From contig WNNJ02000272.1 in NCBI GenBank assembly GCA_012934845.2, forward strand, positions 1-64,000: a DNA stretch of 64,000 bases, in the 5' to 3' direction. Positions 33,001 through 44,459 of the stretch are shown piece by piece. Position numbers and translations under genes: made by a program. Source of the stretch: Pomphorhynchus laevis (Eukaryota; Acanthocephala; Palaeacanthocephala; Echinorhynchida; Pomphorhynchidae). The notes beneath the pieces were generated by a model, which was given only the letters and a program-made list of their open reading frames with translations, did not search any database and was not told where the DNA came from. Positions within the stretch are counted from its first letter, which is position 1, and every line of letters starts with the position of its first letter.

Positions 33001-33164
33001 CCTCGATATCATCGAGGTTAAAATCAGAAAAATATAGTGATGTATTGGTTCACCTTAAACGCAAGATTAGCTTCTCGATTGCACGTGCTTCTTCACTATG
33101 TCTGCGAATGCCGCGATCAAGTAGAAGACATCCAATCTTTCCTGACAATAAATCTCATTTATAG
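30096..33164 (+). pseudogene. R2L ORF of copy B: CXC cluster, RT, zinc finger, restriction-like endonuclease
   Basis: Starts MPKGRPDSVLKCCNCNG. The next 25 residues form a CXC-type cluster (KCKNCKCVKAGRKCTTC), a putative nucleic-acid-binding module. The RT region has KKTNGSAGPSGYDSNLWKF, GGIRPIGVCEFTRRIV, AVDASNAFNSLNRQAA (motif A), GFTQGDP (B) and VWFADDANFVG (C, with FADD instead of YADD). The C-terminal finger is C-x-C-x7-H-x3-C (CICGTTNGIIHALSC, near 32535). The endonuclease core follows: ARLDISC, TFFDVNVF and KNSKYNERI (about 32745-32920). About three single-base frame changes (near 30700, 31600 and 31830) break what was one ORF of about 1,020 codons. The family resembles HERO/R2-group LINEs. 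Confidence 0.85.
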
Positions 33165-33181
33165 GCCCGTTTACGGGAACC
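33164..33181 (+). ncRNA. 3' UTR hairpin, copy B
   Basis: GGCCCGTTTACGGGAACC: CCCGT pairs with ACGGG. It sits immediately after the stop codon. Sister hairpins are at 36153, 39503, 43047, 44368, 46638 and 50031. Confidence 0.65.
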
Positions 33182-33231
33182 TAATTTCTGTAAATTAACT
33201 TTTCTTTTTTAATAAATAATATTACAAAAAA

Positions 33232-36207
33232 AAAGTTTGAACTTTCTTAAAAAATATTTTGGTTTCTAATAAACATACATTTGAGATAAAATAACATACA
33301 AACATCTTACACGGATATTGCAAAAACGATTTGTTCGCTATGGTTGATTATAACTGACGTATCCAATTTCGTTTTGTTCTACAAGTAAATCTACAGCACT
33401 TCAACGAAGCCGTACGCCCAGGGTAAACCCGGAGTACTTCTTTTTATTCGAAAGTTGCTTACAGCCAAGATGATGAGGAATCCGCGTTTAAACTAGTTTC
33501 TGTCTTCCCTCAATTAATTCTCCAAAAAAATAAGTCTAAGAAAATTTCAATTATACGGAAAACCTTAGAGCGTAGATTGTCACTGTGGCAAAATTGTCGA
33601 TATATAGAACTATACGAAGAAGCCATGTATCTTCAGGTGGCCTACAATCAATCAACAAGGAATGGATCGACTTTGGATTGGAAGAAGCGTTTCAGTGGAC
33701 TGATGACTCAAGGAAAAATTGCAGCAAGCACCTCTGTGCTTTCTAACCAGGTGTCGACTGGAGTTTTATCACCAGATTATATTATTGACGGCAGAACTGT
33801 TGAGAGTGTGCTCAATGATTTTCATTCGATGCCATCCGAAATAAATGAAGACGTATTGCTGTCGAAGCGATTTCACCGAGCTGCATACCACCACGAAGTT
33901 CGATTCAGAGCAATTGATGATGAATGTATCATACGCGCATGTAAAAAGACAAAGGGTAGTGCTGGGCTATCTGGACTTGACGCATTAGCATGGTGTAATT
34001 TACTGACTCGTTTCGGAAAACAGTCGCTTTCTTTGGCACGAGTACTAGCAGATTTCACTTTTAAGTATAATAACCGACAACATTGGGCCTGGTGTTCTTG
34101 ATGCGTTTGTTGCTTGCAGATTAATAGCATTACAAAAGAAAAAAGGGGGTGTTATGCCAATAGGTGTATGTGAGGTAGTGAGGCGTATTGTATGTAACGC
34201 CATACTTGAGGTAATTCGAGTGGATATTCAGGAAGCTGCGGGGTGCGACCAATTATCAGCATCACAACGAGGTGGAATTGAGTACGCCATTAGCTCAATT
34301 CGTGAAACGTATTGTCATTCCGAGGATTGTTGCGTCCTTGCCGTCGACGCTTCGAACGCATTCAACGTATTAAATCGCGCAGTATCACTCCATAATATTC
34401 AATATGTTTGCCAATCGCTATCAAACACTTTGAATAATATTTCTTCGAGGCCTACACAACTCGTTCTTAGTGGGTCCAGCTTATTCTCATCCGAAGGATT
34501 CACTCAAGGCGATCCATTGGCAATGGTCGCTTTCTCAATGGCATCGCTGCCACTCATCGATATAATTGCCCATGAAGTACCTGGTATAAATCAAAAATGG
34601 TTCGCGGATGATGCAAATTTTGCTGGAAAACCTCAAAATCTAGTTCAGGTGTGGAATATTCTAAAAAACATGGGACCAAAATTTGGATATTATGTAAATG
34701 CTTCTAAGACCAAAGTCTTAGTTCACAACGTAAATCAATACAATCTGTTTCCCGATGATATTACTTGCAAGTCCATAGATGGAATCACTGTTCTTGGAGT
34801 TCCTATTGGGTTGGTCGATTTCGTTTCTTCTGCTACAAAAGTGAAGTTTGATCATTTGGGCTCGTTGTACTCGTGATTGGCAGAGGTTGCCTCAATTGAC
34901 CCTCATGCTGCTTACTCATGTCTAACAAAATCTCTACAGTTTAAGTTGACACATTATATGAGATCCGTGCTATGCAATGAAGTTGAAACAGAATCAGTAA
35001 GTATTGCTTTAAGAGAGCGATTATTTCCCATACTTCTCGGACGCAATCTCTCGGACGAAATGATTTCAATGGTAACACTTCCACTTAAGATGGGTGGCAT
35101 GGGTATCAGTGATCCGGGGATTACATGCGTCCTTGAGTTTAATTGCGCGAATATGCTTCTAAATACATATGAGTCGGGCTTACTTGGTGATTCGTTTTAT
35201 CGTTATCAAACTGAAGTGCTTCGGGGGATATCAGAAACTCGGAGTGTCTTTTTCAGAGATCTGAAACAACAAGCCAAAAACAGAATTGATTACTTAACCA
35301 ATAATTGTATCGAGCATGCGTCACATGCAGGGGCTTCGTCTTGGCTAAGTATCCTGCCCATTAAATCTGAAGATTATCACTTGACTCGAAGGGAATTTAC
35401 AGATGCTGTAGCCTCGAGATATGGTTGGAAACCAACAGATGTCAAACAGGACTGCATTTGCGGTGCTAAGATGGACATTCGTCATGCAATGTCGTGCAAA
35501 CGAGGAGGCTTTCCCAGTATCAGACATAATATTGTGAGGGATATTATAGCTCATTCGCTTGCAGGATGCTCTTTTGGGGTTGAAGTCGAGCCACCGCTTT
35601 CCATCGTTCCACTGAGTGTTAAATTTGAGGTTTGTACAACAACTCGTGACACCGCTGCCAGACTGGATATTGTTTGCACCGGCCTCAATGACAATCGTTT
35701 CGAGCGCACGTTTTTTGACGTGAGTATTTTCTCTATACATGCTCCATCGTATGTCGAAAAGAGTCCTGCAGCAGCATTTCGTTATCACGAGAACCGTAAA
35801 GATGCAAAATATTGTGAAAGAGTTGAAACGGTCGATCAGGGAAGATTCATTACCCTAATTTTCTCCTCTTATGGTGGGATCGGTAACAAAGCAATTTCAA
35901 CTATCAAGACGATAGCATCCGCAACAACACGACGGTCCTCAGATTGCTATGCAGACATAATCGCTCGCTTGCATTCCAAAATATCAATTGCGATTGCTCG
36001 CTCAGCATCAGCAAGCCTGCGATTGCCGAGATCAACCAGCCACTCGCCGATATATATATCAAGCCGACATCGGACGCTTGATTGGAGGCATAAGGTGGTC
36101 ATTAAGATGAAACTACAACAATTAAATTAAGGATTTGTACGTTTGAACTGAAGGCCCATTTGCGGGAACCAATTTTGTACAATTTAAATAAATAATTATA
36201 TTAAAAA
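33232..36207 (+). mobile_element. R2-superfamily LINE, copy C
   Basis: Head-to-tail with B. The 5' part opens with the junction 14-mer and an ACATACAAACATCTTAC leader like that of copy G. The CXC-coding start is absent, with the leader passing straight into the SAFKLVSVFPQLILQ block near 33490, so there is an internal deletion. It ends with a CCCATTTGCGGG hairpin at 36153 and an A-rich tail. Confidence 0.8.
33480..36130 (+). pseudogene. R2L ORF of copy C (lacks CXC start)
   Basis: RT: KKTKGSAGLSGLDALAW, then after a frame change near 34070 MPIGVCEVVRRIVCNAILEV, AVDASNAFNVLNRAV, GFTQGDPLAMVAFSMA and KWFADDANFAGK. A single in-frame TGA at 34874-34876 separates the RT part from the rest, which reads VASIDPHAAYSCLTKSLQFK. 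The finger (CICGAKMDIRHAMSC) lies near 35455, and the endonuclease (ARLDIVC, TFFDVSIF, KDAKYCERV) near 35660-35820. The frame is open to 36130. Only about two breaks are seen besides the lost N-terminus, so it is younger than Y or Z. Confidence 0.85.
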
Positions 36208-39200
36208 AAAGTTTGAACTTTCTTGGCTGCTTAATAAACTACTTACAATCTAAAGTAAATACACAAATTACAATCTAAAGTAAATACATATACAACAGCC
36301 GATTAAAAAAAGCAGAACAAAAAATTTAAAGAGCATAAACACACAAGACATATATACACAAACGATTATCCAGGAGTGCGCAGCCTCTACGCATAAAAAC
36401 TTTGTGAATTCGGATTGACCACAAGTATTCATCTAACATGGTGAGAGGTAAACCCTCTAGTGAGAGTATGTTGCCAATGTAATGACCCCTCTGCTGTCTG
36501 TAAGGGATGCCGCTGTGCCAAGGCAAATAAATCGTGCGTAAACTGTCGCGCAGTTGGTTGCAAAAATAAACATACAAGGCCTGTCCAAATAAACCACAAT
36601 CTCAATGCAAACACCATTCCGACAAGAAGCGCATTGTTGACCGATTATCACATCACTGCCATTCCCATCGCGGACACGTCCGGTAGCAATCTCCCATGCA
36701 ATAAAAAATCAATAAATGAACTATATAACATAGTCATTCACTGGAGACCTAACCTGATCATTTTACCTCGATGTTCCGCTAGCAATGAGTTCATCAACAT
36801 TTTAAGCAATTTTTACGATAGGGCAGCCGATGACGTCAAGCGTACTGAAGTCGAGCTACGAACTGCAACAATTTTTTCACAGTGTGTACTGCAAAGAATT
36901 CCCTCCAGAAAAATCACTCTAATCCGTAAAACATTAGAACGCAGACTAGTATCCTGGAAGGCAAAAGATTTTGATGTAATTTTCGAAGAAGCACAGTTTA
37001 TTCAAGACAACCTAAAGTTGCGACGTCCAACGAAGCGACTAAGCTGGATATCACAATACCAAACTCTAATGACAAAAGGCCGCATTAGAGCTGGAACATG
37101 GATTCTGGAAGATAGCCTCGAGTCTGGTGTTCTACTCCCTGACCATATTATAAATGGTGTTTCTGTGCTATCTTTGCTCGAAAACCTGCATCCCGATGCA
37201 ATTTCAGCTCCTCCTGATGTGCTGTTATCGTCTCCATTTCCGGGTTCCAAAACCCATCACCCCTGCCGCTTCTACGCCTTAGATGAGACATCTATTATTA
37301 GATCAAGCAGACAAATCAAAGGTGCAGCAGGTCCGTCTGGGCTTGATGCGGCGTCTTGGTCACAAATGCTTGCAGATTTCGGCTCTGCTTCAAGCTCACT
37401 AGCCAAGGCCATAGCCAGGTTTGCTATTTTCGTTGCCACTGTGGAAATCCCGCCTGGCGCCCTCGATCCTTTTACTGCATGTCGTCTAGTCGCACTCGAA
37501 AAAAGTCAGGAGGAGTTCGGCCAATTGGAATCTGCAATACCGTCAGACGTATCATTAGTAGAGCGATCCTTGCTATAATTCGCAACGATGTACAAGACGT
37601 GGCAAGAGTTACACAGCTAGGGGCCTTGCAAAGATGTGGCATCGAATTGGCCATTGAGAAGCTAAAAACGAAATTGAACCTATCTTCCGATATGTGTATT
37701 ATGACAATAGACGCTACGAATGCCTTCAACCGGATAAACCGTGCCGTGGCACTTCACAACATAGCATATGTATGTCCGGCTCTCTCCTGTTCACTGCGCA
37801 ATATTTATTCTAGTCCTTCTGAGCTTACAATTGGCGAAAACGGCATTTTCTCAGTCGAAGGATTCACCCAAGGTGACCCATTTGCGATGGCTGGATTTGC
37901 AATGACATCTCTTCCTCTTATCGAAACGATAAAACGCCAAGTACCATCCGTTTATCAGATATAGTATGCCGATGACGCCAACTTTGTCGGACCACTGGAT
38001 GTGTTGAGGCAAGTTTGGGATGCCCTTAAAACAGAGGGACTGAAATTCGGCTATTTTACTAACCCACACAAATCTAGTATTCTGTCTTACTCTCCGAAAA
38101 ATAATGATCTTCTCCCTGATTCTAGTATCAATTCAACAACAGCTGGCATAGATGTTCTGGGAACCCCAATTGGTTTTGACGATTACAAACAATCTTCTAC
38201 CGCAATCATGTTTGCAAAATGGAAAGCTCTTGTCGAGCGTCTGAGTATGGTGGTCAGAATCGACCCACACGTAGCCTACGCTGGCATGGTTCACTCGATC
38301 CAGTCGAAATGGATTCACATAATGCGCACATGCCGCTCAGTCGACAAAGTGTGGTCCGACCTCGAAGAATTTATCAAATCGCAATTGCTGCCTCTTCTGG
38401 CAACTTTCAAGCCGAACAAGGAGATGACGGATATTTTGTGCTCACCTCTTGAATTTGGAGGTATCGGGATAAACTCGCCAACTTTCGTTGCCACACTTGA
38501 ACAAGCATCAGCGACAATGTTGGTTTCCTCATATGTCGATTAAGTGACTGGCGACAACCTACGAAAAAAACAAAATGCAATCCTCCGCGAAATCACTCAC
38601 TTCCGGTTCAATTCACACCAAGAACGCGCCTCAAATATTATTAGCAAACTAGCCCCGGTCACCCAGAATTCCATTAAACATGTAGCATACCACGGTGCGT
38701 CTTCTTGGCTAAGCGCCTTACCACTGCGACAAGAACAATTCTATTTGTCAGCAAACGAATTTCACGACGCACTTAATGCACGGTATGGCAGTATCGAGCC
38801 TGAGATTGAAACGTGTAATTGTTACTGTGGCTCGAAGATCAATCTTCCCCATGCACTATCATGCAAACATGGTGGTCTTCCGATTATTCGCCATAATGCG
38901 GTCCGGGACGCTATAGCATCAGCGCTAAGCCAAGTTGCTCACAACGTTGGGATTGAACCGGAGTTATCGAACGTTCCCGAGAGCACCCGCTTTGAAAATC
39001 CAGCGACTACTACCAAACAATGTGCCCGTCTGGATATTGTCTGCTCCGGTTTACACGGATCTCGATTCGAGCGGACGTTCTTCGACGTCAATGTCTTTTC
39101 TTCTCATGCTCAATCGAACACAATACGCAGTCCTGACAACGCTTTCGATTATAACGAAAAAAGAAAAAAATCCAAGTACCTCGAAAGAATCCGAAGGATA

Positions 39201-39595
39201 GAAAACAGCTCCTTTATCCCGCTCGTCTTTTCAACATCAGGGGGTTTCGGCAAAGAAGCTAGTATGCTAGCAAAGACTATTGCGACCGCTTTAGCTCAAC
39301 AAGGACACATACGCTACAGTGATATAGCTATTAGACTAAAAAGAAAAATAAACTTCGAAATTGCTCGGTCAACATCGGCCTGTCTCCGGAGTCCATGGTC
39401 AACACGAGGTACTCCCTTGCGTAGTACATTCAAACACCCAGCCGACTCGTCTTCGTAGCTGTATCCAGTATCCAATTCAGCAGTTTATTGCTCGACATTT
39501 TTGGACCCATTTGCGGGTAACCTTGATTGTATGCTTTACTAAAACAAATTTTTTCGCATTAAAAAAATTATTATTATTATTATTTCGACAAACAG
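36208..39595 (+). mobile_element. R2-superfamily LINE, copy D
   Basis: Third member of the head-to-tail array. It opens with the junction 14-mer, then a GCTTAATAAACTACTTACAA leader that recurs before copy G (46826). The 3' UTR has GGACCCATTTGCGGGTAACC at 39503-39522 and a TTATTATTATT tail. Confidence 0.85.
36438..39458 (+). pseudogene. R2L ORF of copy D
   Basis: The family start is the ATG at 36438 (MVRGKPSS), followed by a one-base slip into RVCCQCNDPSAVCKGCRCAK, the CXC cluster. The RT has RQIKGAAGPSGLDAASWSQ, then in another frame (slip near 37500) VRPIGICNTVRRI, TIDATNAFNRINRAV, GFTQGDPFAMAGF. A TAG precedes YADDANFVGP (catalytic YADD). A TAA at 38541-38543 splits off the last part, which has a C-x-C...H...C finger near 38815-38860 (CYCGSKINLPHALSC). 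The endonuclease follows with ARLDIVC, TFFDVNVF and KKSKYLERI. About four breaks in all. Confidence 0.85.
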
Positions 39596-39665
39596 ACGAG
39601 CAAAGCTCACAGTTGCGCTGTTAAAAAAAAGAAAAAGTAAAGAAAAAAAGACTCACAAACAAAAG

Positions 39666-40930
39666 TCAAAAAAGTTCATGTTTGAATGCTGAAACCGATC
39701 TTGAGTTGACAATTTCTTCACTTAATCGGATCCACTTACCTACGATTCGGTGTCCAAATTGTACAGTTTTAGAGCGTATAACTCGGCGATGGGCTAAAGT
39801 AAAATTGTGTCCACGCAAAGCCCGACTTTTCCGAACAGTCATCAATTCTCTTAAGACGTAATTTCCCTTGTGTAAAGCTTCCCATGTTGAACACATATCT
39901 CGCCGAAACCGAAGGTCGCTTATAGAAACCATACCAAGTTTTTTTAGCCTTTCATTATAAGGTAAGGCTTTAACTGAATTTACGAGCTTTGTTGCCCGGC
40001 GCAGCACATTTTCAATTCTACTTTTCTCGTATACTGTTCTTGGGAACTAACATTGTAATGCATAGGTAAGATAACTGATCACAAATGCGTTGGCGAGTGC
40101 TCTAAATGAAACTGGACTCAACACACTAAAAGTTCTACGAATCATCCCAACCATTCGATTTGCTTTCGAGCAAGCCAACTCAGTATTCCAACTAGTCGAA
40201 AAATCATTCGCAACTACTATTCCAAGGTCGCTAAGACGAGTTACTACTTTAATGTTCTGATCCTCAAGATGATAAGTTGGATACACACTATGACTGCGTG
40301 ATTGTAAACGCATACAAGCACACTTTGATATATTCATTGACAGACCATTCATATAAGCCCAGTTAGAAATGCTGTCGATATCCGATTGAACTAGCACCGT
40401 GTCCGAATCTGACCGGATAGCCTGCCAAATTTTTAGGTCGTCTGCATATAAAAAGAGTGTGAGTTCAAAATGGAAGGAAGGTCATTAATGAAAATACAGA
40501 ATAACAATGGGCCGAGGACCGAACCCTGCGGAACTCCAACATTGACCGGATAAGGATCAGAAAGAGAACCATTTACAACAACCTGATAGAATCTGTTAGA
40601 TAAAAATTCTTTTATCCAGCGAATAATAAGTGGATCAATGTTTAGAGTACGCATTTTCTGAATCAAGATGTCATGTGGAACCATATCAAACGCTTTTGAA
40701 AAATCAAAAAATACTATATCAACATCAAAGCCCTTATCAACTAACGAACCCCAGCTATTCTGGGCAATCAAGAGATTAGTGATTGTTGAGCGATCACTTC
40801 GAAATCCATGTTGATTGTTACACAATAATTTGTTGGATTCTAGATAATCGCTTAGAATGCGGTATATTATCCTTTCCAAAACTCGACAGAATACACACGT
40901 TAGACTTATCGGGCGATAAACATCATATTT
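39666..40930 (-). mobile_element. CR1/Rex-like LINE, RT half, 5'-truncated
   Basis: Minus strand: YRPISLTCVFCRVLERIIYR at the truncated edge (about 40925), then NNQHGFRSDRSTITNLLI, VDIVFFDFSKAFDMVPH (motif A), VGVPQGSVLGPLLFCIFIND (B). The following YADD region is broken near 40440. The next frame has YMNGLSMNISKCACMRLQ, and the tail has RRATKLVNSVKALPYNERLK and FGHRIVGKWIRLSEEIVNSR. Three frames cover it, so two frame changes. Its relative on the other strand is at 53120-54620. It lies directly next to the 3' end of copy D. Confidence 0.85.
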
Positions 40931-41149
40931 TAAGTGGATATACGTGTAAAGTCATCGTTGCAATTGAAATTGTTATGACTATTTATATTCTGCACGTTGC
41001 TTCAATTCAATATTTTTAAGCGATCATAAGTACGCTACATTTCAGTATTAGTGAACCTCATCAGCTACTGATCCAATACCTGCATGTCACGTTTCAATCC
41101 TTATAATGTTGGCTGACGATTATTTAACTAATCTGTTGTGTTGACAATA
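40931..41149. other. Short spacer
   Basis: Nothing recognised between two LINE fragments of opposite orientation. Confidence 0.5.
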
Positions 41150-41790
41150 TTATTGAATGAAATACTATTCATGTCGTCAATACCACGCCAACCGTGTATC
41201 AACTGCAGAAGTCTCATCTGTCCTTATGTTCTTGTCCAACAAAACGTCACCTGCCGATCCTATGCCTACCCACATACTTAAATCCATATGCTCATCGATA
41301 TCCCCTTTTCTCACAACCTTGTTTAACTCGTCCATTTGCAGTTGTATCTTCCCTTCACACTGGAAATCCGCAATCGTTCGTCCCCTTCCTAAAAAGTAAT
41401 AGCTCGATCCATCTCTTCCTTCTAGCTAACGCCCCATTTCACTCATCCATACTCTTTCTACGCTCTTAGAACGCCTCATATTAATACATATCAACATTTA
41501 TTCTCTTCATCCAATATGTACCCTACTTTCTAATACGCTTTCCATGAAAGTTTACAACGACCTACTAATTTCTCGTGACAAGGCTCTATATAGTGTCCTC
41601 ATCTCCCTCGACCTCTTCTTCGCCTTCGACATCGTCAACAACTCCATCCTCATTTCTCGCCTTTGTTATGATTACGGCTTTTCCTCCTCCGTAGCATCGT
41701 TTGCCTCATATCTATCCGACCGTTCTTTTCGAGTATGTTCAAATTCATCATCTTCTCTCCCATTCCTATTTTCCGCGGAATCCCACAAGT
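41150..41790 (+). mobile_element. CR1-like LINE, RT 5' half fragment
   Basis: Reads TAEVSSVLMFLSNKTSPADP, TLFNSSICSCIFPSHWKSAI and VRPLPKK. After a worn part it reads LISRDKALYSVLISLDLFFA and FDIVNNSILISRLCYDYGFS. This is the finger/palm region of the 16866-20713 family. It ends abruptly where the Ty3/gypsy fragment begins. Confidence 0.8.
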
Positions 41791-42436
41791 TCTATAACTG
41801 TGAGAAAATATCGATTATTGTTGCAACTGGGAAGATAATCTTTAAAGTCCATGGAAATCCTTTCAAAAGGACGAGTGGCTTTGATGAGATGAGCAGGTTC
41901 TATCTGATGATACCGCGGTTTTATCCTCGCACATGTAGAACAGCTCGAAATAATCTGGCGCACATCAGAAACCGAGAATGGTAAATTCCTTGCTCTTACA
42001 AAGTGATGCAACCGTGTAACGCCTGGGTGGCAGTAGGTGTAGTGAATTTCCTTTAATTTGTTCAGATCGTTAGACGTACATGTCGAGCAAGTAATTTGGG
42101 ATAGCGCGTCAGCAGTGCAATTCTCGGAGCCGGGACGATATACTATATCGAATGAGAACGCAGCCAGTTCCATCTTCCACTGAGTTAACTTTACGTTTTT
42201 GATTTGACTGCAAAGGGTCTTTTTGAAAATGATGGAAACGCTTCGTTGATCCGTTATCACCCGAAAATATTCTCCCAAAAGATAACGACGCTATAATTTC
42301 AAGGCTTCGACGATGGCTACCGGTTCTTTTTCAACCGACGAATATGTGCGAGCTTAGGCTTCGAGAAATTTTAAGAAAGCAACAAGGTGATCGTCTTGTG
42401 ACAGAATTGCTCCGATTGCGTGATTAGACGCGTGTT
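41791..42436 (-). mobile_element. Ty3/gypsy fossil, pol fragment (RNase H to integrase start)
   Basis: Minus strand. The RNase H region has GAILSQDDHLVAF and VITDQRSVS, then the connector with DIVYRPGSENCTADALSQ. The integrase zinc-binding domain follows (H...H...C-x2-C, with HPGVTRLHHF and CSTCARIKP), then the first part of the integrase core. It lacks LTRs, gag, protease and most of RT, and is broken. An old, partial copy, wedged between a CR1-like fragment and R2L copy E. Confidence 0.85.
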
Positions 42437-42454
42437 TCCACTGTGAAACAGTGG

Positions 42455-43110
42455 AAACTGTTCTAGCTGACTACAATCTATACCGGTGTCGATGTCGAAC
42501 CTGTGCTTACGGAAGTCCCGGTAGGAATGAACTTCGAGGTAACAATTACTACGAGTGATCAAATGCGAAAAATATATAGAACGTGTGATGTGTCTAGTAT
42601 GAAACAAATTTGTGCCTCTCGTATTCTATACTTCTGGCCGTATGAGCAACAAGACGAGGATAGTATTAACGTTGATTGTCACAATCAAGGCCCAGCGCAC
42701 GAAGGAGGACTATTGTGATATTTTAATTGGGCCTAAGATATGTCTCTCTTTCGCACTTGCGCTCTCTGCATATGCGTGCATGAGAGCGCCTCGGTCCTCC
42801 CGAGGGCTCCCTGTACAATACCTTAAGGAATCCTGAACGGAGGAAAACGGTCAGCCTGTCATCCTTGATGACCGAAAATCTAAGTACGTTTTCTCAAACA
42901 ACTTTAACAATAGCCCAGTTATTACAGTGGAAAACGGTCATCCTTGCAGAACAATTTATCAGAAAGTATGACCACGGGAAGAATATCCTCAATCGCGGAG
43001 TAGTCTCACGAGCGAAATTGAAAATATACCCAAATTTGATTTAAATGACCCATTCGAGGGAACCCTTTACATGTAAATTATTTGAAAAATATTTTTTTGA
43101 AATAAAAATA
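42455..43110 (+). mobile_element. R2-superfamily LINE, copy E (3' end)
   Basis: Starts with GVDVEPVLTEVPVGMNFEV, the segment between finger and endonuclease. Worn remains of the endonuclease and C-terminus follow (MPLVFYTSGRMSNKT near 42612, FALALSAYACMRAPRSSRG near 42750). The 3' UTR has TGACCCATTCGAGGGAACCC at 43046-43065 and an AT-rich tail. 5'-truncated, with several frame changes. Confidence 0.8.
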
Positions 43111-43276
43111 TTATTACAGGTCACGATATTATAATATGGGAATAATAACTTATGTTATCTACCTTGACTTTAAGTTATTACGTATCTATCTTATAATAAT
43201 TAACAAACATTTAAACACTTAAAAAGGGTATAATTCATACTGTATGTTTTTTAAATAAATTTTATTTATAAAAAAT

Positions 43277-43617
43277 ATTGAAACTACTGGTGACGTGTAT
43301 TAATAAGAAAGAATTTCATACAACTTTTTTTATTAGCAACAACAGGAAAGTATAAACCTACATGCTTTTTACAACCTTCGTCGGGAAGCTTAACCCGGAA
43401 TGCATCCACCACAGACGCCTAGCCATTAACAAGGCGTTTCGACCTTAGTCTACTCATCACTACAGGGTGGTCTCATCAGTGTTGCCCTGTAGCTACACAA
43501 CTTCGACAGTACTTAATTCTCAGCAAACCTCTGAAGTAAATCACTGAGTTGTATCAAAAGTTGTATGAAATTCTTTCTTATTAATATACGTCACCAGTAG
43601 TTTCAATTCATACAAGC
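43277..43617. mobile_element. MITE with about 55-bp terminal inverted repeats
   Basis: ATTGAAACTACTGGTGACGT opens the unit, and its reverse complement closes it (43557-43617). The interior has no ORF. It is related to the inverted copy at 43848-44093. Confidence 0.8.
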
Positions 43618-43699
43618 ACTATATGTGGAGTGACGAATCTAAGCATAGGCGCTAGAGCTTTGCTTGTGATTTGTTAGCTAGAAAGCTTTTGCACGTGCA

Positions 43700-43830
43700 T
43701 TGTGCTTTAGCTGTATACAAAAGTGTTGCTTGTTAAGCAACCTTAGTAAGCTGATGAAGAAAGGAACGATATCACACGTGCTCTCCTGTGAAGCCACTGC
43801 TTACGCAAACCACACCAGATGTAAGGCTGG
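43700..43830 (+). mobile_element. R2L remnant with internal deletion
   Basis: CIQKCC (compare SIQKCC at the start of copy G) runs almost at once into ISHVLSCEATAYANHT, which resembles the THALSC finger of the family. Nearly the whole ORF is missing between them. Confidence 0.5.
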
Positions 43831-43847
43831 TCACCCGTGCCGGAGCG

Positions 43848-44093
43848 TGCGCTTTGTGATTTCCTTCAGAGGTTTACTGAGGATTAAGTACTGTCGAAGT
43901 TGTGTAGCCACATGGCCACAGTGATGAGACCACCATGTAGTGATAAGTATACTAAGATCGAAACGCCTCATAGGAGGCTAGGCGTCTGGTGGGCGCATTC
44001 CGGGTTAAGCTTCCCGACGAAGGCTGTAAAAAACATGCAGGTTTATACTTTCATGTTCGTGTTAATTAAAAAAGTTGTATGAAATTCTTTGTT
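43848..44093. mobile_element. Second MITE copy, inverted relative to the first
   Basis: The reverse complement of 43309-43545 at about 85% identity, with shared blocks such as CTTCGTCGGGAAGCTTAACC and ACAACTTCGACAGTACTTAA. One terminal repeat is lost. The two copies form a 240-bp-armed inverted repeat. Confidence 0.8.
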
Positions 44094-44099
44094 AAAAAA

Positions 44100-44459
44100 T
44101 TATTACAATAATAGCTCGTGTTGTCGAGTTCATTCGGCATTAGTACATACGCAATCGATGCTTACGGACAATCGCGCAAAAACTGGATGTGAAAAACTCA
44201 AAAACGTACGCAAGCGAAATCGTTCGGTTACGCCGGGAAATCGGGTCTTTACTTATGCGTGGCTTGTCAATGAGCATTAGGATGTCACGCTCCTTCATTA
44301 TGTGCCCGAACCGAGCCCAGACTATTATAAACCAGTGATAAGAAAATAGTGAATAATTATAATGTACGGGCCCACATGCAGGTAACCTTTCAACTGTATA
44401 CTATCTCGTTTTGTGTTTAAAAAAATTAAAATAAAAAAATGTTATCACCAATAACTAAT
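44100..44459 (+). mobile_element. Further R2L 3' UTR piece
   Basis: CGGGCCCACATGCAGGTAACC at 44367-44387 is the family's 3' UTR hairpin, followed by an A-rich tail. The sequence before it (44110-44340) is worn and I cannot align it to the ORF. Confidence 0.5.

Larger units (their letters stand above)
29970..33231 (+). mobile_element. R2-superfamily LINE, copy B (near full-length)
   Basis: The most complete copy: 5' UTR, one long coding region (30096-33164) with few breaks, a CCCGTTTACGGG hairpin just after the stop, and an A-rich tail. Flanked on both sides by the 14-mer AGTTTGAACTTTCT. Confidence 0.85.

Noticed and set aside
35345-35788. 147-codon minus-strand ORF
   Set aside because: Antisense shadow of the finger/endonuclease part of R2L copy C.
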